Assembly (NCBI GenBank): GCA_002440825.1
Contig: DJVH01000021.1
Coordinates: 1-16,715, forward strand
Direction: 5' to 3'
Origin: Bacteriovoracaceae bacterium UBA6261
GTDB taxonomy: Bacteria > Bdellovibrionota > Bacteriovoracia > Bacteriovoracales > Bacteriovoracaceae
DNA length: 16,715 nt
Shown here: positions 6,872 to 14,118 of the stretch, in pieces
How positions within the stretch are numbered: the first letter of the stretch is position 1
How the letters are laid out: each line of letters opens with the position of its first letter
Notes under the pieces: generated by a model
What the model was told of the DNA's origin: nothing
Seen by the model: the letters and a program-made list of their open reading frames with translations, nothing else
Databases searched by the model: none
Translations under genes and position numbers: made by a program

Positions 6872-7881
6872 TGAAGGTTGTCACATACATCCACTACCAC
6901 GATCTGGGAGTTTCAAAGCGTCTTGGCATTTTGATGGATGATAATAAAATCCTCGATCCCAATTTTGTCTTTGCCTGTGATTTCGAACGCGAAGGCAGAT
7001 ACAACTACCGCGAGCGCGCCGATCATCACTGTCCAAGTTCATTGCATGCTTTACTTACCTTGAAAGAAAATCCTCTGGAAATTCTTCACACAGCTTTGGG
7101 ATTAAATATCTTTCTTGAAAAAGTAGGACAACCGACGCTCAGGGATGGAACAAAATATTTAATCGACTTATCCACAGCGAACATCGCTCTCGATGCCCCC
7201 TTGGATAAAATTGAGACCTATCGCGATTTCTATGCTCACGAAAAGCATGTGGAAACCGGATTTAAAAAACGCGGAGAAAAAATTCCGGACGCCTGGTATG
7301 AAATTCCTGCTTACTATAAAGGCGCCACAGCGGGATTCATCGGCCACGGTGCTGAAATTCTCTGGCCTTCATACACAGACATTCTCGACTACGAACTTGA
7401 ATTGGGCATGGTTATCGGCCATGACGGATACAATATCCGCGAGAAAGAAGCCCACAAACATATTTTCGGCTTCACCATACTCAATGATATTTCGGCCAGA
7501 GATATTCAACGCAAAGAAATGCAGATTCGCCTTGGTCCGGCCAAAGGAAAAGATTTTTGCTCGATCATCGGCCCGGTCATTACAACAATTGATGAATTCG
7601 ATTCTGCAGAACCAGATCTTCTTATGACGGCAAAAGTAAATGGCGTTGAATGGTCCCGCGGACAATCAGGCGATTCGAATTTTACGTGGGCTGAAATGAT
7701 TGCACACGTTTCAAGAGACGAATGGGTTCGCTCAGCAGATTTATTTGGCTCAGGAACTGTGGGAACAGGATGCGGGCTGGAACTCGATAAATGGATCAAG
7801 CCAGGTGATATTCTTGAGCTGGAAATTGAAGGCATCGGGAAATTAATAAACAAAGTTGGCAGCAAAGCTGTCTATAAATAG
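6871..7881 (+). CDS. Fumarylacetoacetase (FAH family hydrolase)
   Basis: The protein has 336 residues. It would hydrolyse fumarylacetoacetate to fumarate and acetoacetate, the last step of tyrosine degradation in the cytosol. Residues match the mouse enzyme by eye. RDFYAHEKH supplies Asp119 (metal) and His126 (catalytic base) with the same seven-residue spacing. YELELG gives metal ligands Glu175 and Glu177. LNDISARDIQ gives Asp206 and Arg210. LGPAKGKDF gives Lys227, and GSGTVGTG (293-300) is the final signature. It is shorter than the eukaryotic enzyme (about 420) but has the full C-terminal catalytic domain plus an N-terminal segment. AGGGAGA precedes the ATG, which overlaps the aminotransferase stop. 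The dioxygenase gene follows 8 bp later. Other FAH-fold enzymes (acylpyruvases) are possible, but the neighbour favours this substrate. Confidence 0.88.
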   Translation: MKVVTYIHYHDLGVSKRLGILMDDNKILDPNFVFACDFEREGRYNYRERADHHCPSSLHALLTLKENPLEILHTALGLNIFLEKVGQPTLRDGTKYLIDLSTANIALDAPLDKIETYRDFYAHEKHVETGFKKRGEKIPDAWYEIPAYYKGATAGFIGHGAEILWPSYTDILDYELELGMVIGHDGYNIREKEAHKHIFGFTILNDISARDIQRKEMQIRLGPAKGKDFCSIIGPVITTIDEFDSAEPDLLMTAKVNGVEWSRGQSGDSNFTWAEMIAHVSRDEWVRSADLFGSGTVGTGCGLELDKWIKPGDILELEIEGIGKLINKVGSKAVYK

Positions 7882-7889
7882 GGAGCCGT

Positions 7890-8987
7890 ATGGAAAATTT
7901 TAAAGTCTCAGGCATACACACGAAACAAGCTCACGTAAAAATTCCCGAAGGGCACTTTGAAGAAGAACATGGGAGAAAAGGTTTTTTCGGCCGTGTTTCC
8001 CACCTTTACCATAAGCAGGCGCCTGTCGGCTGGACAAATATCGAAGGAGAACTGAAACCACGTTGTCAGCCTCCTATGTTCAATAACAAACTTCCCAAAA
8101 ATGTTTTTATTCCGATTCTTGAAAACAGCGACTGCATTATCAGTCTCGGCCATTATACCGAATCCTTTAAGAATTTTTATCGAAGCGCTGATTTTGATGA
8201 AATGATTTTCATTCACGACGGAACCGGGCGCATTGAAACAACTTATGGACATCTCGACTACGTTCGCGGCGATTATATTATTCTGCCGAGAGGAACAACG
8301 TATAAACTGTATCTTCAAACTGAAACCAAAATTTTTAAAGTCGAATCCAATTCTGAATTCGAACAACCTGACCGCGGAATGATGGGGCCAAACGCTCTGT
8401 ATGATCAATCAGCTTTGAAAGTTCCGGAAGCAGCACTGGGAACTGAACAGGATAAAAAAGAATACAAAGTTGAAATCAAGCGCCTGGGCGAAATCACCAC
8501 AGTGACTTATCCATTCAATCCACTGACTGTGAGCGGCTGGAAAGGCTCGCTCTACCCTTTCAAACTTTCCATTTATGATTTCTGTCCAGTGATGAGTCAC
8601 CGTTACCACATGCCTCCGAGTGCGCACACGACATTTGTCAGCAAGAACTTTGTCATTTGTTCTTTCGTCGAAAGACCACTGGAAGACAGTGAAGTTCACG
8701 GTGTTTTAAAAGTTCCTTTCTATCATTCGAACATCGATTTTGATGAAGTTCTTTTCTACCACCAGGGCAATTTCTTTTCCCGCGACAATATTGATGCCGG
8801 AGCATTGACGTTTCACCCGCAAGGAATTCATCACGGACCACATCCAAAAGCGTTCGCCAACAGCAATGCGAAAACTTATACTGATGAATATGCAGTGATG
8901 GTTGATACTAAAAATCCGCTAAAACCGACTAAGTGGTTCACTGAAAATGAACTTAAAGATTACTGGAAAAGCTGGATGACTAAGTAA
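7890..8987 (+). CDS. hmgA: Homogentisate 1,2-dioxygenase
   Basis: This is a 365-residue double-cupin protein. It would open the homogentisate ring to maleylacetoacetate using Fe(II) and O2. The N-terminal cupin has DEMIFIHDGTGRIETTYG (103-120), GDYIILPRGT and a KVESNSEFEQPDRG-like segment typical of the family. The C-terminal part has PPSAHTTFVSKNFVICSFV (242-260) and then the iron site: His279 in YHSN, Glu286 in DEVLFY and His315 in HHGPHP. These correspond to human His335, Glu341 and His371, except that the His-to-Glu spacing is seven instead of six. It is clearly shorter than the usual 430-445 residues and belongs to the compact bacterial form. GGGAG precedes the start. It is last in the operon, and its stop overlaps the convergent plsC-like gene by 8 bp. 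Confidence 0.88.
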   Translation: MENFKVSGIHTKQAHVKIPEGHFEEEHGRKGFFGRVSHLYHKQAPVGWTNIEGELKPRCQPPMFNNKLPKNVFIPILENSDCIISLGHYTESFKNFYRSADFDEMIFIHDGTGRIETTYGHLDYVRGDYIILPRGTTYKLYLQTETKIFKVESNSEFEQPDRGMMGPNALYDQSALKVPEAALGTEQDKKEYKVEIKRLGEITTVTYPFNPLTVSGWKGSLYPFKLSIYDFCPVMSHRYHMPPSAHTTFVSKNFVICSFVERPLEDSEVHGVLKVPFYHSNIDFDEVLFYHQGNFFSRDNIDAGALTFHPQGIHHGPHPKAFANSNAKTYTDEYAVMVDTKNPLKPTKWFTENELKDYWKSWMTK

Positions 8988-9753
8988 TATTTTGATAGTG
9001 CGACTGAATCAGACCATGGACATGTATGGACAGCTCTGATTTAGTCGCAAAATTTTTCGCTTCCACCATATTCAACACCGACAACTCAACATCAACTCTT
9101 TTTCTGGCAAATAACGCCAGAGCATGTTCAAAGAAAGGTTTGTCTCCAAACCAGAAAACCAATTCATGATTTTTCTTTGAAATACTTTCCCCATCCAGTT
9201 TCCGGTAATTCAGACACAGAGGAAGAATTTCAGCGTGAGCATCAATGGCAGCCTGAAGCATAGGCGGCTTAAAAGGATAAACCTGCGCCCCATCGGTACT
9301 GGTTGCTTCCGGAAAAACAACAACATTAAGTTTGTGCTTCAACGCAAAGGTGAGTTCTTTAACTTCTTTGTGGATATGGCGACGATTTTTGCGGTCGACA
9401 AAAAGACAACCGCCGAGCATGCAAAGCTGGCCAAGAAAAAAAGTCTTTTTCATTTCCACTGAAGTCACAAAACAAGTCGGAAATCTTGAACTGATAATAA
9501 ACACGTCCATGTAGGACAAATGATTGCTGACAATCAGAGCATGGTCAGGAATTTGAGAGGTCACATTTTTTTGAACGACATTGATACCAATAATGGCAAG
9601 TGCCGCCCGGGAAACGTAAGAGACCAACACTGTCAGAAATGGTCTCGCGCGGTTAATTTTAAACAGGCACAAAGCATAGATGCAAAGAGACACGATCATG
9701 TAGAGAAACAAGACGAACGCAAAGACTATGAATTTTGGAATGGCCCTGAACAT
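8980..9753 (-). CDS. plsC: 1-acyl-sn-glycerol-3-phosphate acyltransferase (PlsC-like)
   Basis: This 257-residue membrane-associated acyltransferase has a hydrophobic N-terminus (about 7-31) followed by a PlsC domain. The catalytic HX4D motif is NHLSYMD (77-83, His78 and Asp83). Block II lies around RFPTCFVTSVEMKK to GGCLFVDR (90-121). Block III is FPEATSTDG (147-155), where the usual FPEGT reads FPEAT. It would acylate lysophosphatidic acid to phosphatidic acid. Related enzymes acylate lyso-ornithine lipids or other lysolipids, so the substrate is not certain. No Shine-Dalgarno is visible before the ATG. A TATACT hexamer ends only 6 nt upstream, which suggests a leaderless transcript. It converges on the homogentisate dioxygenase gene. 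Confidence 0.85.
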   Translation of the reverse strand: MFRAIPKFIVFAFVLFLYMIVSLCIYALCLFKINRARPFLTVLVSYVSRAALAIIGINVVQKNVTSQIPDHALIVSNHLSYMDVFIISSRFPTCFVTSVEMKKTFFLGQLCMLGGCLFVDRKNRRHIHKEVKELTFALKHKLNVVVFPEATSTDGAQVYPFKPPMLQAAIDAHAEILPLCLNYRKLDGESISKKNHELVFWFGDKPFFEHALALFARKRVDVELSVLNMVEAKNFATKSELSIHVHGLIQSHYQNIT

Positions 9754-9797
9754 ACAAAAAGTATACTCTTGAAAAGGTAAAAGGAGTTCAAAAAATT
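9754..9797. promoter_or_regulatory. Divergent promoter region with palindromic -10 (AGTATACT)
   Basis: The 44-bp gap between the divergent plsC-like and flavin-reductase-like genes contains the palindrome AGTATACT (9760-9767). It reads TATACT (5 of 6 to the -10 consensus) on both strands. On the minus strand it would start transcription at or next to the plsC ATG. On the plus strand it leaves a leader of about 24 nt with the AAGGAG at 9781-9786. No convincing -35 was found at normal spacing for either direction. Confidence 0.35.
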
Positions 9798-10430
9798 ATG
9801 AGCATGAAGACATTTGAAACGAACGGCGCCTTTGCGGATAACTATAAATTTCTTATCGGATCCATTCTTCCAAGGCCGATTGCCGTTGTTTCGACACTTA
9901 ATCTTGATGGAACAAATAACGTCGCTCCCTTTTCATTTTTCACGGCCGTTTCCGCAAAACCGATGATCATTGCCTTCTGTCCGATGATCCGCTCAAGCAC
10001 TGGTCAGATGAAAGATACTCCGCTCAATATTTTAAGAGAAAAAGAATTTGTCGTGAATTTTGTACATGAAGATCTTGCTCAAAAAATCAATCTAACCTCT
10101 ACTGAACTTCCTTACGGTGAAGATGAATTTAAATTCGCTGGTCTTACAGCGCTTGATTCGGAAGTTGTCAAAGCAAAGCGAATTAAAGAAAGTCTCATTC
10201 ATTTTGAATGCAAGTTTCGCGATCAACTGAATTACGGCGATCAACCGGGAGCTGGTCAATTGATAACAGGTGAAGTCGTGAGAATTCACGTAGCCGAAGA
10301 AATTATGGAAAACGGAAAAATTATCACACAAAAATATAAACCAGTCGGTCGCGGTGCCGGGAACGACTGGTTCAAATGTGATAGTACGTTTGTTCTTGAA
10401 AGATTAATGACGGCGCAAATCCAGAAGTGA
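9798..10430 (+). CDS. Flavin reductase-like FMN-binding protein
   Basis: The 210-residue protein matches the flavin reductase-like (DIM6/NTAB, flavoredoxin) family by eye. It has SILPRPIAVVSTLNLDG (22-38), followed by NVAPFSFFTAVSAKPMIIAF (41-60) and a KEFVVNFVHEDLAQKINLT segment. Together these form the FMN-binding split barrel. Members either reduce flavin for a partner monooxygenase or act as flavoproteins themselves, and no partner is evident here. The start ATG at 9798 has AAGGAG 11 bases upstream; the next ATG (9804) would be too far. The last 27 bp overlap the end of the convergent small exported-protein gene. Confidence 0.85.
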   Translation: MSMKTFETNGAFADNYKFLIGSILPRPIAVVSTLNLDGTNNVAPFSFFTAVSAKPMIIAFCPMIRSSTGQMKDTPLNILREKEFVVNFVHEDLAQKINLTSTELPYGEDEFKFAGLTALDSEVVKAKRIKESLIHFECKFRDQLNYGDQPGAGQLITGEVVRIHVAEEIMENGKIITQKYKPVGRGAGNDWFKCDSTFVLERLMTAQIQK

Positions 10431-10817
10431 TGATTCATCAGCATCAAGAATACTTCCAGAATAGAGATCTTTAATCTCTACCCAAACATCCAGATTGCAA
10501 CCTTCAGTCAAGGCTACCGCAATGGAACGATCCGTTGATGTATCATCCGGAGAAGGATTTAAAAGAATCATCTCTGCCGTTGCATCAGGATTCTTGCAGT
10601 TTTCCATGTGCATTTGCCAATACACAACCGGTATCCCGCCAGCGATATAATCCATTACATAAACTTTCTCCCCGGCCTTATATTCGATGCCTTCAGGAAA
10701 AGTGATTGTCTGGTTTAGCTTATAAGTCTGATAAAGCTCCAGGTCTGTCCATTGAAGAGCTTCTGCGTGAGCGAAGGAAGCAATCGCAAACAGTGTAGCA
10801 GCAATTAGTTTTTTCAT
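10404..10817 (-). CDS. Small exported protein coupled to aroA, unknown function
   Basis: The protein has 137 residues with a classical Sec signal peptide (MKKLIAATLFAIASFAHA, cleavage after residue 18). The mature part is acidic and beta-rich, with only two cysteines (74 and 107), probably one disulfide. No family is recognised. The start codon overlaps the aroA stop as ATGA and has GGAG upstream, so translation is likely coupled to aroA although no link to aromatic biosynthesis is visible. The 3' end overlaps the convergent flavin-reductase-like gene by 27 bp. Confidence 0.78.
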   Translation of the reverse strand: MKKLIAATLFAIASFAHAEALQWTDLELYQTYKLNQTITFPEGIEYKAGEKVYVMDYIAGGIPVVYWQMHMENCKNPDATAEMILLNPSPDDTSTDRSIAVALTEGCNLDVWVEIKDLYSGSILDADESSLLDLRRH

Positions 10818-12052
10818 TTAGTGACTCCATTCATTATTTGAAAAAATTCGGGAAACGATTTATTTACACAATCAGCATGATCAATAGTTCCGCCGGCGCC
10901 AGCTCTTAAAAATAAATAAGCCGTCATGACCATCCGATGATCACGTGCCGTTTTAAGAGAAGCCTGAACAGAAGACTTTGCCGGGCCTTTGATTTTTATT
11001 TCAGCACGACTTTCATCATATTGAAAAGGAATCGCAAGTGATTGCATGATTTTCAGAAGCTCTTCGAGGCGATCACTTTCTTTATGGCGAAGGACTGAGA
11101 GATTCGTCAGAACGCTCTCTCCTTCGATTTGAGAGGCTAAAAAGACAAGGGCCGGGACAAGATCAGGGTATTTACTTCCATCAACGCTAAAAGGTTTTAA
11201 ACGCTTTTTAGAACTTGCACGCAAACCTTTCGGCGTCCACTCAATGTCTGCCCCTGAGGCGATTGCGATGTCGATAAAGGCGGCATCTGCCTGATAGGGA
11301 TCCTTCGCCAGGCAATTCTTAATAAGAACATCTCCGTTAACCAGCGCCATGGCCAATGGATAACTGAGCGAGCTGAAATCGACCGGGACATTTAAAAAAT
11401 TGTTATGCAGACTTTCCTTGAGAATAAATTTCGTCATTTCCAGATAAGCTTCGGACGCTTTAACATTCACAGGAACAATGGTGAGCGGAAGGTTGGAAAA
11501 AGCCAGCATCATTGCAGAAGCAAATTGAGTGCTTTTTCCGCAATCCATTTCAATTCTGGATGACTTGAGCATATTGGCCGGACCTTTGATAACAATCCAG
11601 GCTCCGTTTTGATTCGTACTGACATCTACATTGAGCTCACGCAATGGATTTAAAAGATCTTCCATTGGCCTTTCGCTCATCTTTTCACTCGGAAAAAAAC
11701 GATAGGTTTTTTTCCCCCTGGATAAGAGGGCCATTAAAAAACGATTCGTCGTTCCTCCATCCCCGGTTTTCAAATCAATGGTCTCAGCGTGACTGTTACT
11801 TTCACACTGAGGAAAGGAATTCAGAAAACTGACACTTGAATCAGTGCGCTGAATTTTAAGCCCTGCCTGCTCAAGGCAATCGAGCAGGGTCATGACATCA
11901 GTTGATTTTGGAAGATGATTAATTTTAAATCCGCCACCGCGGATTGCTCCGATAATGAGCGCGCGGTTGGCGTAAGATTTACTCGTTGGTAATTCTATTT
12001 CAGCGTGAAAAGATCCTGGCTCAACCTTATAAAGTGAATTTTCTAAGTTCAT
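10814..12052 (-). CDS. aroA: 3-phosphoshikimate 1-carboxyvinyltransferase (EPSP synthase)
   Basis: This is a 412-residue enzyme joining shikimate-3-phosphate and PEP, the sixth step of the shikimate pathway. Active-site residues by comparison with E. coli are: TSKSYANR with Lys25 and Arg30, GGTTNRF with Arg104, KSTQF with Gln176, DGSKYPDLVPAL with Asp297, RHKESDRLEE with Glu325 and Arg328, DHRM with Arg373, and Lys398 near the end. I chose the ATG at 12052 (MNLENSLYKV), which places the first conserved motif at residue 22. The frame is open 30 codons further upstream, but that part lies entirely inside aroB and has no family similarity. The gene therefore begins 26 bp inside aroB. Only a weak GGAA is visible before it, so translation probably depends on coupling with aroB. 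Confidence 0.93.
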   Translation of the reverse strand: MNLENSLYKVEPGSFHAEIELPTSKSYANRALIIGAIRGGGFKINHLPKSTDVMTLLDCLEQAGLKIQRTDSSVSFLNSFPQCESNSHAETIDLKTGDGGTTNRFLMALLSRGKKTYRFFPSEKMSERPMEDLLNPLRELNVDVSTNQNGAWIVIKGPANMLKSSRIEMDCGKSTQFASAMMLAFSNLPLTIVPVNVKASEAYLEMTKFILKESLHNNFLNVPVDFSSLSYPLAMALVNGDVLIKNCLAKDPYQADAAFIDIAIASGADIEWTPKGLRASSKKRLKPFSVDGSKYPDLVPALVFLASQIEGESVLTNLSVLRHKESDRLEELLKIMQSLAIPFQYDESRAEIKIKGPAKSSVQASLKTARDHRMVMTAYLFLRAGAGGTIDHADCVNKSFPEFFQIMNGVTK

Positions 12053-13052
12053 CTTTGTTGGTTTCCAGCACGTTTTGAATTTCTTCAAACGTTTTGCGTT
12101 CCACCTGAGCATTGCCGATATCATTGACCATAACAAGGTCAATAGAGCTCAAAGCAGAAATCTTTTTATCTTTTTGAAGATACGTCATGATTTTATCAAT
12201 CGGAAATTCCTTATTGAACCAAGGTGGATTTTTTCCCGGAATATTAAGTGCATTTTTAAGTGCGATGATATCGTTGATATTCTTTTCAGAGCCGAAGATT
12301 TTAAAGACGAGAACCATTCCCCACATCACAGCTTCGCCGTGTGGAAGATTGTAAATAAACTCCAGTGCGTGCCCAAATGAGTGGCCAAGATTCAGGATTT
12401 TTCTAATTCCTGTTTCTTTGAAATCTTCATCCGTCAGTTTCTGCTTGTAGTTTGCACAAGCATTGATAATTTGCTCAATTGGAGCTTTCTTAATGGCGAG
12501 ATCATAAATGCCATAATCCAGAAAACAATATTTCAAAACTTCGCCCATACCGCTGGCTTTTTCAACCTCCGGAAGTGTTCCCAAAAATTTAGAACAGATC
12601 CAGACATTCTGAGGCATATGGTAAGCACCGATGAGGTTTTTTCCTGATTTAGAATTGATTGCAACTTTTCCACCGATAGAAGCATCAACCATAGAAAGAA
12701 GCGATGTAGGAACAACAGACCAGCTGATTCCTCTTAAAATTGTCGCGGCAACAAATCCTGCGAAATCGGAAACGGCACCGCCACCGATTGCGACCAGGTG
12801 AGCGTTTCTGTGAATACCTTTCTCGAGGAAAAATTCAATCGCATTCTGAAAATCGTTGATGTTCTTTACTTTTTCGCCATCTGGAGATTTCCAGAAAATC
12901 ACTTTTTTATTTTCAATTTTTTCAATCACAAGATCTTTGGCGTAGTGACTCCAGATCTGATGATCGACAACAAGTAATATCGTATCTGTATCGAGCTTGC
13001 CGATTTCATCGATAATATTTTCCAGTTCAACATTTCTAATAGCTGTTTTCAT
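12027..13052 (-). CDS. aroB: 3-dehydroquinate synthase
   Basis: The 341-residue NAD- and metal-dependent enzyme converts DAHP to 3-dehydroquinate, the second step of the shikimate pathway. Visible motifs in order are: SPDGEKVKN (56-64), the NAD-binding GGGAVSDFAGFVAA (90-103), PTSLLSMVDASIGGKVAIN (115-133), GKNLIGAYHMP (137-147), GMGEVLKY with metal ligand Glu171, NLGHSFGHALE with His224, and LPHGEAV with His238. Length is slightly below the usual 350-360. It lies 21 bp after aroC with a weak GGAAC upstream of the ATG, and its 3' end overlaps the aroA start by 26 bp. Confidence 0.95.
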   Translation of the reverse strand: MKTAIRNVELENIIDEIGKLDTDTILLVVDHQIWSHYAKDLVIEKIENKKVIFWKSPDGEKVKNINDFQNAIEFFLEKGIHRNAHLVAIGGGAVSDFAGFVAATILRGISWSVVPTSLLSMVDASIGGKVAINSKSGKNLIGAYHMPQNVWICSKFLGTLPEVEKASGMGEVLKYCFLDYGIYDLAIKKAPIEQIINACANYKQKLTDEDFKETGIRKILNLGHSFGHALEFIYNLPHGEAVMWGMVLVFKIFGSEKNINDIIALKNALNIPGKNPPWFNKEFPIDKIMTYLQKDKKISALSSIDLVMVNDIGNAQVERKTFEEIQNVLETNKDELRKFTL

Positions 13053-13073
13053 TTTTTCAGTTCCAGTGCAATT

Positions 13074-14066
13074 TTAGATTGCGTAAGCGTTTTGTCTTAA
13101 AAAGTGATCCGCAAGAACGATTTTCACCATGGCCTCAACGACAGGAATTGCACGGGGAATAATACATGGATCATGTCTTCCCTCTTTAGCTTTTTCACCG
13201 ACTGTTGATGTGGGCTTGAATGTGATTGTCATCACCATTCGTTCACCATTTGAAATTCCGCCTTCCATTCCACCAAACGATGAAGCATTGGCCGAAACAG
13301 CCGAGCCTGTCATGTTTGCCATTTCTTCACCAAGTCCATACGAGAAAGAAACAACCGCTCCAATAGAGAGAAGCGCTTTAGCGAAATCAGCTTTTAACTT
13401 ATCAAAGGCCGGTTCGCCGAGACCAACGGGACAATTGTCCACGATAATTCTTACTGTTCCTCCGACGGATTCACCTTTCGATTTTAAATCTTCCAGGTAG
13501 TTTTTTATTTCGTCGTTTTTAGTCGTATCAGGAAAAGAATAAGGTCCGAAAGATGAATTCAAATTCTCCGGAAGGGCACTATAAGCAAATGGACCCAATT
13601 TGGAAACAAAAGCTTTCACTTTCACTTGAGGAAGAACGAGACTTGCGAAATATCCGCCGATAACACGCGAAACAGTTTCTCTTCCTGAAGCGCGTCCACC
13701 TCCGCGATGATCGCGAATTCCGTATTTTAATTGTGTCGTTTTATCTGCATGCCCAGGTCGATAATCATTTTTTAGTTTATCGTAGTCTGCGCTTTTCTGA
13801 TTCGTGTTTCGTACAATGACGGCAATCGGTGTGCCTAAAGTTTTTCCCTCGAATATTCCGGAGAGAACTTCCGCCGTATCAGATTCCGAACGCGCAGTGG
13901 TTCCGGCAATTTTTCCGGGAGCGCGACGATCGAGTTCGCCTTGAAGCACGTTTAAATCAAATGAGAGATTGGCCGGAACTCCATCAATCACAACACCCAT
14001 AGCAGGGCCGTGTGACTCACCAAAGCTCGTCAGAGAAAACATTTTACCAAAGCTATTTCCACGCAT
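13074..14066 (-). CDS. aroC: Chorismate synthase
   Basis: This 330-residue FMN-dependent lyase makes chorismate from EPSP, the last step of the shared aromatic pathway. Signatures are: SFGESHG (14-20, His19), RRAPGK (47-52), RSESDTAEVLSGIFEGKTLGTP (59-80), DYRPGHAD with the catalytic His106, RDHRGGGRASGRETVSRV (118-135), GGMEGGISNG, and GRHDPCIIPRA near the C-terminus. It is a little shorter than the common 350-360 residues but complete in its motifs. It is the first gene of the minus-strand aroC-aroB-aroA operon. No Shine-Dalgarno precedes the ATG. A consensus -10 (TATAAT) lies only 9 nt upstream, so the mRNA is probably leaderless or nearly so. Confidence 0.96.
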   Translation of the reverse strand: MRGNSFGKMFSLTSFGESHGPAMGVVIDGVPANLSFDLNVLQGELDRRAPGKIAGTTARSESDTAEVLSGIFEGKTLGTPIAVIVRNTNQKSADYDKLKNDYRPGHADKTTQLKYGIRDHRGGGRASGRETVSRVIGGYFASLVLPQVKVKAFVSKLGPFAYSALPENLNSSFGPYSFPDTTKNDEIKNYLEDLKSKGESVGGTVRIIVDNCPVGLGEPAFDKLKADFAKALLSIGAVVSFSYGLGEEMANMTGSAVSANASSFGGMEGGISNGERMVMTITFKPTSTVGEKAKEGRHDPCIIPRAIPVVEAMVKIVLADHFLRQNAYAI

Positions 14067-14083
14067 ATGATGACCATTATACT
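14056..14083 (+). promoter_or_regulatory. Promoter of the zinc-ribbon gene
   Basis: The -35 TTTCCA (14056-14061), a 16-bp spacer and the -10 TATACT (14078-14083) predict a start near 14090. That leaves a leader of about 29 nt with AAGGAAGAG (14104-14112) before the ATG at 14119. The -35 lies inside the aroC coding start, and the -10 shares four bases with the aroC -10 on the other strand. Confidence 0.4.
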
Positions 14084-14105
14084 CGGAGGCACGGGCCTAT
14101 TACAA
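14076..14105 (-). promoter_or_regulatory. Promoter of the aroC operon, leaderless
   Basis: On the minus strand, -35 TTGTAA (14105-14100) is followed by an 18-bp spacer and a perfect -10 TATAAT (14081-14076). The aroC ATG begins only 9 nt downstream of the -10, so the predicted start leaves a leader of about 0-3 nt. No Shine-Dalgarno is present, which agrees with leaderless translation. Confidence 0.5.
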
Positions 14106-14118
14106 GGAAGAGAAAGCC

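Noticed and set aside
7193..7627. Plus-strand open frame of 144 codons inside fumarylacetoacetase in another frame.
   Set aside because: The enzyme frame carries all catalytic residues; the alternative has no coding character.
7908..8408. Minus-strand open frame of 166 codons inside homogentisate dioxygenase.
   Set aside because: Fully inside a well-supported conserved gene on the other strand, with no recognisable motif.
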